Source of the DNA: Deltaproteobacteria bacterium
GTDB lineage: Bacteria > Myxococcota > UBA727 > VGSZ01
Assembly (NCBI GenBank): GCA_020850995.1
Contig: JADZDP010000051.1
Span: 35,868 to 99,867 of the forward strand
Length of the DNA stretch: 64,000 nucleotides
Direction: 5' to 3'
Shown one piece after another: positions 47,301-58,146 of the stretch. The notes under the pieces are model-generated. The model did no database searches. It saw only the letters and a list, made by a program, of their open reading frames with translations, and was not told the DNA's origin. Numbering within the stretch: the stretch's first letter is position 1; every line of letters begins with the position of its first letter. A program made the position numbers and the translations under genes.

Positions 47301-48718
47301 GAGAAGCGCCCATCGGCCAGCGCCACGTCGGCCGGGACGTCGGGGACCCAGGTCAGCGGGTTGGCGCTGGCGTCAACGTCGAGCGCGAGCGCGAGCCGCT
47401 CCTCCTTGACCAGCACGTCGCCGCGCACGCGCGCGCTCACGCCCGCGCCGGAGAGCGTGGCACGCTCGAGCGTGACGACGTTGGGCCGCACGATCACGCG
47501 CGCGTTCACCTCGAGATCGGCGGGGGGCTTGACGGAGTACAGCAGCGCGCGCTTCGCGGACCCCGCGGCCTCGACCACCAGCGGGCCCTTGCCGTCGGCG
47601 ACGCCGGTGATGGTGGCGCGCGCGTTGACGACGCCGGCGGGACGCTCGGGCGGCTTGGCGGGGCGCAGCACCTCGGCGAGCGGCACCTCGAGCGCGCGCG
47701 CCTCCAACGAGAGCATTTTGTCCTTGATCGACATGCTCCCCGTGGCGCGCACGCGGCCTGTGCCCACGGCCACCTCGCTTCCCTCCAGGATGCGCACGCC
47801 GCTCTTGCCCACCTCCACCAGGCCGCGGCCGGCGCCGAGCTGGTAGCCGTACAGCTCGGCGCCGTCGAAGCGCCCGTCGACCTTCACGGCCAGGTCCTCG
47901 AAGGGTCCGCTGACCGTGACCTTGCCCGTGACGCGTGGTGTGGCGAAGGGCAAGCGCGTGAGCCGATCGGGCCAGGAGTTGGCGGGAGCGTCGACGCTGC
48001 CGCTGAGGTTGAGCGAGCCCGGCGCCTTGACGCGGATGGTGCCCTGGGCCTGCATGTTGGCGCCGGCCGCCGTACCACTGACGCCGAGCAGCTCCACGCG
48101 ATCGGCCAGCACCAGCACGCGCTTGCCGCTCACGTTCGTGAGCGGCACGTCGAGCTCGGGCAGCTTGACGGCGCCGCTGGCCACACGCGCGTCCTTCACA
48201 TCGAGGAGGAAGAGCTCGCGCGCCAGGTCCATCTCCAGCGAGGCCGCGCCATCGACGTCGTCAGCGATAACGGTGACGTTGGTGCCGTCGGTGAAGCGGA
48301 AGCCGCCGTCTTTCGCCTCGATGAGGTCGATGCGAAAGGCCGCCTGTGCCGGCTTGCTCTTGTCGGGCGGCTTCTTCGGCGTGAGCGCCTCGAGGAGGTT
48401 GAGCTTCTTGTCCTTGAGCTCGAGGAGGAGCTGCGGCTCGACCAGGTCGATGCGGGAGATCACGACCTCGCCCACCAAGAGCGACGACAGCGAGATGGTG
48501 GCCTTGGCCCGCCTGACGCGCGCCACCGGCGCGCCGTTCGGATCCGAGAGCACCGCGTCCTCCAGCACGACGCTGCTCGGGGCCTCGAAGCGGATGGCGC
48601 GTGGATCGATGCGCCCCTTGATGGCCTCGTTGACCAGGCGCAAGAACAGGCCGGGCACGGTGTCGCCGATACCGGCAGGCGCCAGCAGGAGCACGGCCAG
48701 GAGGGCGGCGGCGCGCAC
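44312..48718 (-). CDS. tamB: TamB-like translocation and assembly module / lipid-bridge protein
   Basis: 1,468 residues from GTG 48718 (VRAAALLAVLLL), the first start before the single N-terminal transmembrane helix; sequence further upstream is antisense to ddl. The whole body is repeated amphipathic beta-strand patterns typical of AsmA/TamB proteins (for instance ATISLSSLLVGEVVISRIDLVEPQLLLELKD near the N-terminus). The C-terminal DUF490 domain is recognisable by GLRWQLGRRVQLESSFVF and SDLRLSWRLFER. TamB spans the periplasm and works with TamA in outer-membrane protein assembly or phospholipid transport. The order tamB-tamA is the reverse of the usual one. Confidence 0.88.
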   Translation of the reverse strand: MRAAALLAVLLLAPAGIGDTVPGLFLRLVNEAIKGRIDPRAIRFEAPSSVVLEDAVLSDPNGAPVARVRRAKATISLSSLLVGEVVISRIDLVEPQLLLELKDKKLNLLEALTPKKPPDKSKPAQAAFRIDLIEAKDGGFRFTDGTNVTVIADDVDGAASLEMDLARELFLLDVKDARVASGAVKLPELDVPLTNVSGKRVLVLADRVELLGVSGTAAGANMQAQGTIRVKAPGSLNLSGSVDAPANSWPDRLTRLPFATPRVTGKVTVSGPFEDLAVKVDGRFDGAELYGYQLGAGRGLVEVGKSGVRILEGSEVAVGTGRVRATGSMSIKDKMLSLEARALEVPLAEVLRPAKPPERPAGVVNARATITGVADGKGPLVVEAAGSAKRALLYSVKPPADLEVNARVIVRPNVVTLERATLSGAGVSARVRGDVLVKEERLALALDVDASANPLTWVPDVPADVALADGRFSGTIAGPYRAVHVVGDASSNSGVAYGVPFADVRGHLDASAVEVRVDGVAGTVARGVVQQLRPIVVALEGKRTIKGAARVRGLRLADLRAPDGGALPLGGLADAEAWMSGALASPTVAFAAAAAGLTVSGERLEQATARGTVTKDVLVVDEARVHGALVDASTGRLTLALGTRQLGGSVEVARADLAKIAAAAGARLGGAVRGTVQVRGDVRAPTLEGTLMATDIAVGGELLGSGTVRAGLAPDGPLPKPGAGEVRHLATVVGTVGSSAGSLDVAAAYAIEREVVNAKIAVDNVDLERWVRGLGDSVAPLQGFAAGTLSLWGPLERVTGRANLRIPQLAVAPAANGATGASAGASPLPVLRSLGAVTLDARMDEGQLDAALCAFPAGTDDARRDEGSPCGAHERVWARIVGELDARHGAFDLGVDGYIEEHALEDLVPALRDNDVAAGAQARASAQLRRTADQPVDARAAITLLGASVRPPGSLRADLVEPSELTWADRRLTIARPVRLRAPSGEVDVVVEGSVGTEDVALELQGDVALVIAKLFTTEVANAGGTAEASLSVRGRYHDGIVIDGILRPHPGSTLTPRLLGTTLRFQEGQLEVRPVDGDALRLTAAGLRATVGDGELILVGDADVRVSRAPEQGWFKRWNLAMSASGVALTLEGARVEGAADLMLEGTEQAPLLRGRVEVLDGSYTRNFELRNFVLKAPATTRSRPLWEKLEPFGLADLALDVDVDIQSLRARAAFASFKADLETRGKLALKKTLRLPQLDGAMEVSDGTIDVPRTRFEVAELQVQFLTTGDGRIDPELHLAARAEIPPGGAGSNDTEIPIDLTLDGTLEEGIQLDITATDSSREWSRSDLFALIVFGRTLESDLSGVALNALLRAAGRDVAAPVTDELASMVASALGLKVELDLGGLRWQLGRRVQLESSFVFQQQVVSDVSALTNGSTSSVTPDALRVRWLIVDHLPVFLGRNLSVDGRSGSNGSDLRLSWRLFER

Positions 48719-48896
48719 GGCGCCATGCTCGCGCTCGGAGCGCGCCGCAGGCAAGAAGCCGGCCGCGCCTGCCGCGCCCGGCAGCCCTGCTCGACGCCAC
48801 CGAGGATGTGCTATCGCAGGCGCCCGCGGGAATCCCCGCGCTGCGCGGCCGGTTCGCCGCACGGGGCGTCCGCGCCGGCCGGGCAAAGGAGCAGGC

Positions 48897-49973
48897 ATGC
48901 GTGTCGGGGTGATCTTCGGTGGCCGGAGCGTCGAGCACGTCGTCAGCGTGCGCTCGGCGCGCACGGTGGTGGAGGGCTTGCGCACGGCGGGCCACGACGC
49001 GGTGCCGCTCGGCATCGCCGAGAACGGCGCCTGGCTGGCGCCCGACGTGGCGGCGCGCACCCTGGCCAGCACCGACAAGGCCCTGCCGGTGCCGCAGGGC
49101 GAGCCGCGCGCCACCTTGCGCCACCTGCTCGACGCGCGCCTCGACGCCGCCTTCCCCATCGTGCACGGCACCTTCGGCGAGGACGGCTGCTTGCAAGGCC
49201 TGTGCGAGATGCTCGACCTCCCCTACGTCGGCTGCGGCGTGGCCGCCAGCGCCGTGGCCATGGACAAGCTCCTGTCCAAGCGCCTGTTCGAGGATGCCGG
49301 CCTGCCGGTGGTGGCCTACGCGGTGGTCACGCGCGCGGCCTTCGCCGCCGACGTAGCTGCCGCGCTCGCCGCCTGCGCCGCCCTGCCCGAGCCGCTCTTC
49401 GTCAAGCCCTCGGTGGGCGGCTCGTCGGTGGGCTGCAAGCTCGTCAAGCGCCGCGCCGACCTCGCCGAGGCCGTGCGCTTCGCCTTGCAGTTCGACGACA
49501 CCGTGCTGGTCGAGCAGGGCGTGAAGGCGCGCGAGGTGGAGGTGGCGGTGCTCGGCGCCGCCGGCGCCTTGCAGGCCAGCGCCATCGGCGAGATCGTGCC
49601 GGGCGGCGAGTTCTACGACTACGAAGACAAGTACCTGAAGGACGACGCCAAGCTCTTGGCACCTGCACCCTTGCCCGACGACGTTGCCGCCGAGCTCAAG
49701 CGCCATGCGGTGCGCGCCATGGACGCCATCGGTGGCGCCGGCATGGCGCGGGTGGACTTCTTCTTCCTCGAGGGCGAGCGGCGCTTGGCGCTCAACGAGA
49801 TCAACACCTTGCCGGGCTTCACCAGCATCTCCATGTACCCGCGCTTGTGGGGCCTGGTGGGCGTGCCCTTGCCCGAGCTGTGCGATCGCCTGGTGCGCTT
49901 GGCCGTGGAGCGCGCCGAGGGCAAGCGCCGCCTCGACGCCGGGCTGCGCGCCTTCGTGGCGTCGCAGAAGTAG
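48897..49973 (+). CDS. ddl: D-alanine--D-alanine ligase
   Basis: 358 residues from ATG 48897 (AAAGGAG at 48885-48891). ATP-grasp motifs are GVIFGGRSVEHVVSV, FPIVHGTFGEDG, GCGVAASAVAMDK, FVKPSVGGSSVG (ATP-binding Lys and Ser loop), EFYDYEDKYL (the YDYxxKY loop) and LNEINTLPGFT (Mg-binding Glu/Asn). It makes D-Ala-D-Ala for peptidoglycan. The F/Y-type YDYEDKY loop fits Ddl; a lactate-type ligase cannot be excluded by eye. It is divergent from tamB and followed by the cupin gene. Confidence 0.93.
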   Translation: MRVGVIFGGRSVEHVVSVRSARTVVEGLRTAGHDAVPLGIAENGAWLAPDVAARTLASTDKALPVPQGEPRATLRHLLDARLDAAFPIVHGTFGEDGCLQGLCEMLDLPYVGCGVAASAVAMDKLLSKRLFEDAGLPVVAYAVVTRAAFAADVAAALAACAALPEPLFVKPSVGGSSVGCKLVKRRADLAEAVRFALQFDDTVLVEQGVKAREVEVAVLGAAGALQASAIGEIVPGGEFYDYEDKYLKDDAKLLAPAPLPDDVAAELKRHAVRAMDAIGGAGMARVDFFFLEGERRLALNEINTLPGFTSISMYPRLWGLVGVPLPELCDRLVRLAVERAEGKRRLDAGLRAFVASQK

Positions 49974-50052
49974 CCACAGGGTCGCGCGCCCACCCGCGGC
50001 GTTGTCGACGCCGGCGCGCGCTGCTATCTCGGGCGCTCGCCCCGGAGCCCTC

Positions 50053-50433
50053 GTGACCTCGTCCCAGCTCGCCGACCTGCACCTCTCGTCCGCCCTCGTC
50101 GACCTCGACCTGCACCCTGGTCGCTTCGTCGAGATCCCGGGCATGCGCGGCTTGCGCATCGCGCGCGTCGGGCAGTACGCGGGCCGCTCGCTCGAGGTGC
50201 TCGAGGCCGCCAAGGGCGTGGTGGTGCCGGCGCTCACGCACCCCTCGGCAGAGATCGGCCGCGTGCTCTCGGGCTCGCTGCGCTTCATGCAAGACGGCGC
50301 CGTGCGCGACCTCAAGGCCGGCGACACCTGGGCGGTCGCGGCCGGTCGCCCCCAGGGGCCTCACGTGGTGCTGGCAGACGGCACCCGCGTGGCCATCCTG
50401 CGCGAGGGCAAGTCCGCGCTCGACGTCGTGTGA
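50053..50433 (+). CDS. small cupin-domain protein
   Basis: 126 residues from GTG 50053 (GGAG five bases upstream). The double-strand cupin pattern is visible in VVVPALTHPSAEIGRVLSGSLRFM, DLKAGDTWAVAAGRPQGPHVV and RVAILREG. Metal-site residues are sparse (one His in THPSAE, one in GPHVV), so it may or may not bind metal. It overlaps pdxA by GTGTGA and is probably co-expressed with it. The ligand is unknown. Confidence 0.75.
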   Translation: MTSSQLADLHLSSALVDLDLHPGRFVEIPGMRGLRIARVGQYAGRSLEVLEAAKGVVVPALTHPSAEIGRVLSGSLRFMQDGAVRDLKAGDTWAVAAGRPQGPHVVLADGTRVAILREGKSALDVV

Positions 50434-51440
50434 AGGCTCGCGCACCGCGCATCGGCCTCACCCCCGGGTGCCCCGCGGGCATCGGCCCCGAGGTGCTGGC
50501 GCGCGCCCTGGTCGCAACCGAGCTGCCAGCGCGCGCCCGCCTGCGCTTCTTCTCGTCGCGCGCCGTGCTCGCGCTCGGCGCCAAGCGCGCGGGCGTGCCC
50601 TGCGCCTGGGACGAGCCCTTCGTCATCCTCGGGCGCGGCCGTCGGCGCGTGCGCGTCGAGGTCAGCGCCGCCGATGTCGACGATCCCGGCGCGCAGAGCC
50701 GCGCGGGCCGGCCCGACCAGGCCGCGCTCGCCTGCCAGCGCGACGCGCTGCTGCGCGCGTGCCGCGCCGCTGCCGGCGGCAACCTCGACGCGCTGGTCAC
50801 CGGCCCAGTGCGCAAGAGCGCCCTCGTCGTCGACGGCGTGCGCTACCCGGGACAAACCGAGCTGTTCCACGCGCTGGTGGCGCCGGAATTCCCGCCGCCC
50901 CTCATGGTGTTTCTGGGCGGGCCCTTCGTGCTCGGGCTGGCCACCGTGCACCTGCCGCTCTCGGGCGTGAGCGCCGCGCTCACGCCCGCCTCGCTCGATC
51001 GCGCGCTCGGGCACCTGCACGCGGCCGCGCGCAGGGTGACGGGAAAGCGCGCGCCGCGCGTGGTGGTGCTCGGCGTCAACCCGCACGCCGGCGAGGGCGG
51101 GCTGTTCGGGCGCGAGGAGCTCGACGTCGTCGCGCCGGCCATCGAGCGGGCGCGCGCGCGGGGCTGCAAGGTCGAGGGCCCGCTGCCGGCCGACGGCTTC
51201 TACGCCGACCATGCGCGCGGGCGCGCCCCCCCCGACGCCGTGCTCGCCATGCACCACGACCAAGCGCTGGCGCCCTACAAGCTCTTGTGTGCGGGCGAGG
51301 GCGTCAACGTCACGTGGGGCCTGCCGGTGGTGCGCACGAGCCCGGATCACGGCACCGCCGATGCCCTCGCGGGCAAGAGAAAAGCCTCCTGGTTGTCAAT
51401 GCGGCAGGCCCTCGCGTTGGCGGCGCAGCTCGCGGGCTAA
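50430..51440 (+). CDS. pdxA: 4-hydroxythreonine-4-phosphate dehydrogenase
   Basis: 336 residues from GTG 50430. Motifs are GLTPGCPAGIGPEV, DALVTGPVRKSALV, GQTELFHALV, GVNPHAGEGGLFGREE (metal His and substrate loop), MHHDQALAPYK (metal His pair) and TSPDHGTADALAGK. It is an NAD-dependent step of the DXP-dependent PLP (vitamin B6) pathway. The length matches the family. No other pdx gene is in the window. Confidence 0.93.
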   Translation: MKARAPRIGLTPGCPAGIGPEVLARALVATELPARARLRFFSSRAVLALGAKRAGVPCAWDEPFVILGRGRRRVRVEVSAADVDDPGAQSRAGRPDQAALACQRDALLRACRAAAGGNLDALVTGPVRKSALVVDGVRYPGQTELFHALVAPEFPPPLMVFLGGPFVLGLATVHLPLSGVSAALTPASLDRALGHLHAAARRVTGKRAPRVVVLGVNPHAGEGGLFGREELDVVAPAIERARARGCKVEGPLPADGFYADHARGRAPPDAVLAMHHDQALAPYKLLCAGEGVNVTWGLPVVRTSPDHGTADALAGKRKASWLSMRQALALAAQLAG

Positions 51441-54077
<2,637 letters not shown>

Positions 54078-54088
54078 TGAGGTGAGCC

Positions 54089-54946
54089 ATGGCCGACGCG
54101 ATCACCACCGACGTGCTCTGGCCCTGGACCACCCTCACCGCAGTGTTCCTCGTGCTGCTCGGCCCCGCTGCCGGCATCCCCGTGCTGGCGCGCGTGGTGG
54201 TGCCCCGCGAGCAGCGCGCCGCCGATGCCTTGGAGCGCGCCGGTAGCCTGGTGGCGCTGGCGCTCACAGCGCTGGCCATCGCGGTCGCCGCGCTGGCAGC
54301 GCGCGCGCCCTCGGACCTCGTGGCCGCGCTGTTCACGGTCGACGATCTCACCTCGCCGGGGGCTCTGGGCGCCAAGCTCCTGGTGCTCGAGCTGGTGCTC
54401 GCCGGGCTGCACCTGGCGCTCGTGGGCAAGCAGCGCGGCGCGGCGCGCGTGGTGGGGCTGCTGCTCGCGGCCAACAGCGTCGCGCTCGCGGTTGTCCCCG
54501 GCGCGTTGTTGGCGCGGGCCTGGCCGTCCATCCTCTCGAACACGCCCGGTGCTGCGCTGCTCATGCTCTCGAGCGCGCTGCTCGTGGGCGGCGCCGCCAA
54601 GCTCGCGCTCACGCACCTGGTGCCCGGCGTCATCGAGGGCGACAGCCGCTTCCCCGAGCGCGCCACGCGCGTGATGATCGCGGTCGTGGTGGCCGAGCTC
54701 ATCGCCACCGTGGCCTTCTCGCAGGTGCCGCGCTTCGATCGCTCACCGCACACCTTCGCGCTCTGGCGCCTGTACGGCGGCACCGGCGCGCCGGTGTTCT
54801 GGCCCTTTGTCGTCGTCATCGGCATCCTGGTGCCGGGCGTGGCGCTGTGGTTTCGCGCCAAGACCAAGAGCGCCGCGCTCATTATAGCGGCCGCGGCCAC
54901 CGTGGGTGCGTGCGCCGTGCGCTGGCTCTTGTTCACGCAGCGCTGA
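54089..54946 (+). CDS. polytopic membrane protein, possibly NrfD/PsrC-like
   Basis: 285 residues from ATG 54089, 11 bp after gyrB. It has about eight hydrophobic segments: WPWTTLTAVFLVLLGPAAGIPVLA, LVALALTALAIAVAALA, LVLELVLAGLHLAL, VVGLLLAANSVALAVVPG, ALLMLSSALLVGG, MIAVVVAELIATVAF, FWPFVVVIGILVPGVALWF and ALIIAAAATVGACAV. The spacing and the FWPFVVVIGILVPG segment resemble NrfD/PsrC quinol-dehydrogenase membrane subunits, but no iron-sulfur or molybdoprotein partner is present. That name is tentative. Confidence 0.6.
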   Translation: MADAITTDVLWPWTTLTAVFLVLLGPAAGIPVLARVVVPREQRAADALERAGSLVALALTALAIAVAALAARAPSDLVAALFTVDDLTSPGALGAKLLVLELVLAGLHLALVGKQRGAARVVGLLLAANSVALAVVPGALLARAWPSILSNTPGAALLMLSSALLVGGAAKLALTHLVPGVIEGDSRFPERATRVMIAVVVAELIATVAFSQVPRFDRSPHTFALWRLYGGTGAPVFWPFVVVIGILVPGVALWFRAKTKSAALIIAAAATVGACAVRWLLFTQR

Positions 54947-54964
54947 GGCCCGCCAAGCGCACCT

Positions 54965-56152
54965 TCACTGGCAGTCGATGGGCCCAAGCGGCAGCGCCTG
55001 GTCCACGGCGAGGCCGATCTCGAGCGGCCCGCTCGTGTGCTGCAGCCAGTGGTGCACCTCCTCGGTGGCGCCGCCCACCCACGAGTTGCTGCCGGGGCCG
55101 GTCTCGTAGCCTGCCGACGCCACCACCGCGCGACCGTTGGCTGGGTTCTTCACGATCATGCGCGTGCCCGGCGCCGGACGGTCACGCCAGTACATGCACA
55201 GGTACCAGGCCTCGTCGAGCACGGGCAGCGGCGCGCTGGTAGCGCCCTGGCCGTACTGGCTGCCGCCCTCGCCCGCCGGCGCCCAGGGCTGGTCGCGCGT
55301 CATGCCGTAGCCGCTCGCCGCCGCCGAGAGCGCGTAGTGCGCGTCGATGCCGTCGGTGAAGGAGCCGGGCCAGGAACCGCCAAATTCGTCGTCGACCGTG
55401 ACCAGGTGCGCCTCCTTCACCACGTTGCCGGTGACAGGCAAGCTCAGCACCGGCACCGCGCCGGAGTCGTCGCAGCCCGCGAGCCCTGCGGGGCACGAGC
55501 TCCAAAACATGCGCATGGTGCTCGTCTGCATGGCGCAGTCGCCGTCGTCGACGACGCTGAAGTCGACGTCGAGCGTGAAGGGCCCCGCTTGCGCCACGCC
55601 GCCGCTCACGTAGGTGTCGATCACCAGGTAGACGGCCCCCGCGTCCACCAGCGCAGCGAGGTCGGTGTTGGCCCGCGCCACGCACGCGTCCGCGCTCGGC
55701 GCCGTGAGCAGGTGCAGGTCGACGTCGACACCGGCGCCAGCGTCGTCATCCACGTGGGCGCTCAGGCGCCCGCGCTCGGGCACCAGCACGCGATAGACGA
55801 AGGCGTCGCCCCCCTCGTTGGCGCTGGAGCAGTCGTACTCGTCGAGAGCGGGGCCGGGGGCGGCGCTCGTGTCGCGCGCGTCGTGGAAGGGGAAGCTGTC
55901 GATGAGGATAGGGCTCTCGAAGGTACCCTCGCCTTCGCCTTCGCCCTCGCCTTCGCCTTCGCCCTCGCCTTCGCCTTCGCCCTCGCCTTCAGCGGGCTCG
56001 CCCTCGCCCTCGCCTTCAGCGGGCTCGCCCTCGCCTTCGCCCTCGCCCTCGTCGCCTTCGCCTTCGCCCTCGCGGAGCTCGAAGCGTACGCCGCCGGGAA
56101 CGCACGCGAGCGACGTGAGCAAGAGCGGAAGCAAGAGGCGCGCGGCGCGCAT
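54965..56152 (-). CDS. lipoprotein with GEGEGE linker and PPC-like domain
   Basis: 395 residues from ATG 56152. The lipobox is LLLTSLACVPGG. A long Glu-Gly linker (residues about 25-75) comes next. A PPC-like (pre-peptidase C-terminal) beta-sandwich follows: DAFVYRVLVPERGRLSAHVDDDAGAGVDVDLHLL and LVDAGAVYLVIDTYVSGG. A C-terminal Cys-containing domain ends the protein, with FWSSCPAGLAGCDDSG, ADAHYAL-like, and HHWLQHTSGPLEIGL segments that I do not recognise. It is likely surface-exposed. The linker DNA is a hexanucleotide repeat that could vary in length without changing frame. Confidence 0.78.
   Translation of the reverse strand: MRAARLLLPLLLTSLACVPGGVRFELREGEGEGDEGEGEGEGEPAEGEGEGEPAEGEGEGEGEGEGEGEGEGEGEGTFESPILIDSFPFHDARDTSAAPGPALDEYDCSSANEGGDAFVYRVLVPERGRLSAHVDDDAGAGVDVDLHLLTAPSADACVARANTDLAALVDAGAVYLVIDTYVSGGVAQAGPFTLDVDFSVVDDGDCAMQTSTMRMFWSSCPAGLAGCDDSGAVPVLSLPVTGNVVKEAHLVTVDDEFGGSWPGSFTDGIDAHYALSAAASGYGMTRDQPWAPAGEGGSQYGQGATSAPLPVLDEAWYLCMYWRDRPAPGTRMIVKNPANGRAVVASAGYETGPGSNSWVGGATEEVHHWLQHTSGPLEIGLAVDQALPLGPIDCQ
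55926..56075. repeat. hexanucleotide-based (CTCGCC/TTCGCC) coding repeat
   Basis: About 150 bp of CGCCTT/CGCCCT units coding the EGEGEG linker of the lipoprotein on the minus strand, interrupted twice by AGCGGG (PAEG). The unit is a multiple of three, so length changes would alter linker length only. Similar shorter tracts lie at 1429-1547 and 62290-62333. Confidence 0.85.
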
Positions 56153-56230
56153 GGCGCATGGTCGCCGAGGCGGGCCGGGGCGGCATCGGTCATTCGGCGG
56201 GCCGGACACGCATCCTGCGCAACGAGAGAC

Positions 56231-56250
56231 GGCCCCGATCGCTCGGGGCC
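56231..56250 (-). terminator. possible intrinsic terminator for the 56277 gene
   Basis: GGCCCCGA, loop TCGC, TCGGGGCC: an 8-bp perfect GC-rich stem 27 bp beyond the stop of the minus-strand gene. On the minus strand it is followed by GTCTCTCGTT, a weak T-run. The stem is strong; the terminator role is less certain. Confidence 0.5.
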
Positions 56251-56276
56251 GCCGCCGCTCTGCCAGGGCGCACGCG

Positions 56277-57188
56277 CTACTTGACCAGCTTGCCAATGTA
56301 CGTGTTGCTGCAGGTACCGTGCGGGCAGCTGCTGGATCCGCAGCTGCCGTCCAGGGTCAGTCCCGTTGCGCTGCAGCTCGCGTGGAACAGGTAGACCGAC
56401 ACGCCGGCCACGTCGCTGTCGCGGACCGTCCCGTTGGCGATGTCATCACCGGTGATCGCGCCGTCCGCAATGTCGGCACTGGTGATCGCCGCATCCGCGA
56501 TCTCGCCGGAGCCGACGGCGTCGGCGGCGATCGCAGAGCGCACCACTGCCCCGGGCTCGAGCTTGGAGCCGTCGATGGCGCCGTTCGCCAGCATGGGGCG
56601 GGTGATGCTCCCGGCGGCGATGCCGATGCCGTTGCCGACGACTTGCAGCCCACCGCCCGGCGTCGCTGTCAGCTCCCCGTCGGCGAGCCAGGGCGGCAGG
56701 CCGGTGATCGACGAGAAGGGCACCGACACGCTCGCCAGCGCTGACGCCACCTCGTCGTCGGTGGCCACGTCGTCGGCGCTGAGCCCCTCGAGCGACGTGC
56801 ACTGCTCCGCGCGCAGTGCGTAGGGCACCGAGCGGATCGGCAGGCGTGGCGACAGGGTCTCGCCGTTGATCGTCACCTGCAGGAAGAGCGCGGGGTGATC
56901 GAGCACCGCGCTGTCGAGGGGGTTGCCGGCGGCGGCGCCGAGCTCATGCACCAGCACGCCATCGACGACGGCGGCGCTCGGCACCGACTCCTCGTGGACC
57001 AGGGCGCCGCCGTTCGGGGCATCGAAGAGCGACAGGCTCAGGCTGACGGTCCCGTCGACGGGGCCGCCGTCGTTCTCGACCTGCGCGCTCCACACGACGG
57101 TCTGGGGCGTGGCGGCGGCGCCGGCGGCGCTGAGCAGGGTGGCGAGCAAGGTGGAGAGGGCGAGGCAGGGCAGGTTCTTGGCGGTCAT
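56277..57188 (-). CDS. exported protein with tail-fibre-like IxDGAI repeats
   Basis: 303 residues from ATG 57188 (AAGGAG seven bases upstream). The signal peptide is LPCLALSTLLATLLSAAGAAA. An N-terminal beta domain (VVWSAQVENDGGPVDGTVSLSLSLFD, SVPYALRAEQC) is widespread in secreted proteins of this type. Short imperfect repeats follow around residues 195-270 (ANGAIDGSKL, ADAAITSADIADGAITGDDIANGTV), resembling left-handed coil or trimeric tail-fibre repeats. The C-terminus is Cys-rich (CSATG, CGSSSCPHGTCSNTY). It probably forms a surface fibre or matrix protein. No enzymatic motif was seen. Confidence 0.72.
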   Translation of the reverse strand: MTAKNLPCLALSTLLATLLSAAGAAATPQTVVWSAQVENDGGPVDGTVSLSLSLFDAPNGGALVHEESVPSAAVVDGVLVHELGAAAGNPLDSAVLDHPALFLQVTINGETLSPRLPIRSVPYALRAEQCTSLEGLSADDVATDDEVASALASVSVPFSSITGLPPWLADGELTATPGGGLQVVGNGIGIAAGSITRPMLANGAIDGSKLEPGAVVRSAIAADAVGSGEIADAAITSADIADGAITGDDIANGTVRDSDVAGVSVYLFHASCSATGLTLDGSCGSSSCPHGTCSNTYIGKLVK

Positions 57189-57266
57189 GGCGTGCTCCTT
57201 CGTGATCTTTGGTGCGGACCAGGTGCGGGGTGTGCGGTGCTGTGGGGGGGCGAGGGGTCGCGTTGC

Positions 57267-57647
57267 TCAGGGGCGCACCTCCACAGTGGCGCTGGCCAGC
57301 GCCTGGCGCGGCGAGCTGGCGAGGCGCTGGACGACGTGGAAGCTGGCGCTTCGCGCCGCACCCGCGCCGGCCACCACGCCGTGCTCGCGCACGCGCACGG
57401 AACCGCGCACGGGGTCGCTCGGATCGTCGGGCGGCGTCACAGGGTCGCTCGGGTCCTGCCCGGGGTCCGCGGGCTCGCCCGCCACCGGCCGGCTCGGCAG
57501 GCAGCGGCCACCCTCGGCGCTGAGCACGCAGGCTTCGTCCGACAAGCAGTCGCCGGAGGACGCGCAGCTGCGCTCCGCAGGGGCACAGGCGGGGGCGAGG
57601 GCGACGAGGGCGGCGGTGAGGGCGAGGCGGCGGGCGGTGGTGTTCAT
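57267..57647 (-). CDS. small lipoprotein, Cys-rich
   Basis: 126 residues from ATG 57647 (GGAG five bases upstream). The lipobox is LVALAPACAP. A Cys cluster (CASSGDCLSDEACVLSAEGGRC) resembles the short disulfide knots of myxobacterial Dickkopf-like N-terminal regions. A Pro/Asp-rich spacer (DPSDPVTPPDDPSDPV) and a short beta tail follow. It lies 78 bp upstream of the tail-fibre-like gene on the same strand and may be co-transcribed. Confidence 0.68.
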   Translation of the reverse strand: MNTTARRLALTAALVALAPACAPAERSCASSGDCLSDEACVLSAEGGRCLPSRPVAGEPADPGQDPSDPVTPPDDPSDPVRGSVRVREHGVVAGAGAARSASFHVVQRLASSPRQALASATVEVRP

Positions 57648-57888
57648 GGCGGCTCCTGTGCCCGGGCACAGTTCAGCCGGCGTGCCAGGAGCACAGCGCG
57701 TCCCCATGCGGGAATTCAGCGCTCACCGCGTTCCGCGGGCGGAACGGGTTTCAGGGGCGGAACGCGCGTGGGCTCACCGTGCGGGCCTGGCGTTCCAATC
57801 CCCACACCGCTTCGTAGCTTGACCGGGGGAGGCGCCGGCGTACTGCTAAGGGCATGCGGCGCCGCGAGCGCCGCCGCGGAGGCAGCAC

Positions 57889-58146
57889 ATGGGCATCATC
57901 GCGTGGATCGTCTTTGGCTTCGTGGTCGGCCTGGTGGCGCGCGCGCTCATGCCGGGCGAGCAACGCATGGGCTTCATCAAGACCACGCTGCTCGGCGTGG
58001 GCGGCTCCTTCGTGGGCGGCGCCATCGCGCACGCGCTCGTGCAACGCTCGCACTTCGGGGGCCTCGACACCGCCGGCTTCATCGGCAGTGTGATCGGCGC
58101 CCTGGTGATCATGGGCGTGGCCGCCGTGCTCGGCAAGAAGCGCTAA
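57889..58146 (+). CDS. GlsB/YeaQ/YmgE-family small membrane protein
   Basis: 85 residues from ATG 57889 with GGAGG upstream. Three hydrophobic segments have the family pattern: IIAWIVFGFVVGLVARALMPG, TTLLGVGGSFVGGAIAH and TAGFIGSVIGALVIMGVAAVLGKKR. This transglycosylase-associated family is common and stress-linked; its biochemical role is not established. The structured element at 58146-58306 begins at its stop codon. Confidence 0.9.
   Translation: MGIIAWIVFGFVVGLVARALMPGEQRMGFIKTTLLGVGGSFVGGAIAHALVQRSHFGGLDTAGFIGSVIGALVIMGVAAVLGKKR

Noticed and set aside
44879..50056. 1,725-codon open frame on the plus strand
   Set aside because: Shadow of tamB and ddl caused by high GC; composition is Arg/His/Gln-rich with no family features.
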